Source: Scatosoma sp045658805 (GTDB taxonomy: Bacteria > Bacillota > Clostridia > Christensenellales > Borkfalkiaceae). From it: a stretch of 21,598 bases of DNA. Positions 21,538-21,598 of this stretch are shown here, one piece after another. The notes beneath the pieces were generated by a model. That model saw only the letters and a program-made list of their open reading frames with translations, made no database searches and was not told the DNA's origin. Location of the stretch: contig JAZOVQ010000071.1 in NCBI GenBank assembly GCA_045658805.1, positions 1-21,598 of the forward strand. Direction: 5' to 3'. How positions within the stretch are numbered: the first letter of the stretch is position 1; every line of letters begins with the position of its first letter. A program made the position numbers and the translations under genes.

Positions 21538-21566
21538 ATTATATCATACGCAAAGCGCATTGTCAA
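21538..21566 (-). promoter_or_regulatory. Exact-consensus promoter of nahK
   Basis: TTGACA (21566-21561), a 17-bp spacer ending in TGA (extended -10), then TATAAT (21543-21538), with A/T tracts upstream (21567-21595). This should be a very strong sigma-A promoter unless repressed. The start near 21531 gives a leader of about 130 nt. Confidence 0.8.
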
Positions 21567-21598
21567 GCCTTTTTTGAAAAATTCTTTTTTTCGAAATC

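Overview
The window looks like a chromosomal segment of a Bacillota (Firmicutes) bacterium of the class Clostridia. The reasons are the Bacillus/Clostridium-type ribosomal proteins, strong AGGAGG ribosome binding sites at nearly every gene, sigma-A promoters (several with an extended -10), intrinsic terminators, and the gene order pgk-tpiA-gpmI followed by secG-rnr-smpB. An uncultured gut lineage, perhaps near Christensenellales, is my guess only. There are no plasmid, phage or transposase genes. Most of the window is core genome, with a few unusual proteins and several structured non-coding elements.

Layout. Positions 1-5344 (minus strand) hold the S10 operon read right to left: rpsJ, rplC, rplD, rplW, rplB, rpsS, rplV, rpsC, rplP, rpmC, rpsQ and a truncated rplN. 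Three junctions are one-base TAATG stop/start overlaps. Upstream of rpsJ (5345-5835) lie two candidate promoters, one matching the consensus exactly, and a leader of about 245 nt with a terminator hairpin and a competing anti-terminator. Next on the minus strand come a HAD phosphatase and typA/bipA (5864-8401), then folA (8557-9057) and thyA (9504-10334). The folA-thyA gap holds three tandem 113-bp repeats that can fold into hairpins.

From 10507 genes run mainly on the plus strand: a four-helix membrane protein with an acidic tail, then (minus strand) a small TIGR04076-like protein with a palindromic operator candidate. The glycolytic cluster pgk, tpiA, gpmI (12024-16022) follows. The tpiA-gpmI gap carries a diverged copy of the folA-thyA repeat and a second stem-loop that resembles one at the typA/HAD junction. 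secG, rnr and smpB (16221-19205) serve protein export, RNA decay and trans-translation. The right end has a nitrilase-fold protein lacking its catalytic residues (minus), a 29-residue membrane microprotein (plus), and an N-acetylhexosamine-1-kinase-like gene (minus) with an extended -10 consensus promoter and a structured leader.

How it fits together. S10 operon: translation apparatus. thyA/folA: thymidylate synthesis and folate recycling, although this DHFR lacks two normally conserved active-site residues. pgk/tpiA/gpmI: the triose part of glycolysis (gap and eno are not in the window). secG/rnr/smpB: export and ribosome rescue. I found no obvious new multi-gene system. The most notable items are the structured repeat family, the S10 attenuator leader, the active-site-less nitrilase homologue, the unusual DHFR, and the microprotein.
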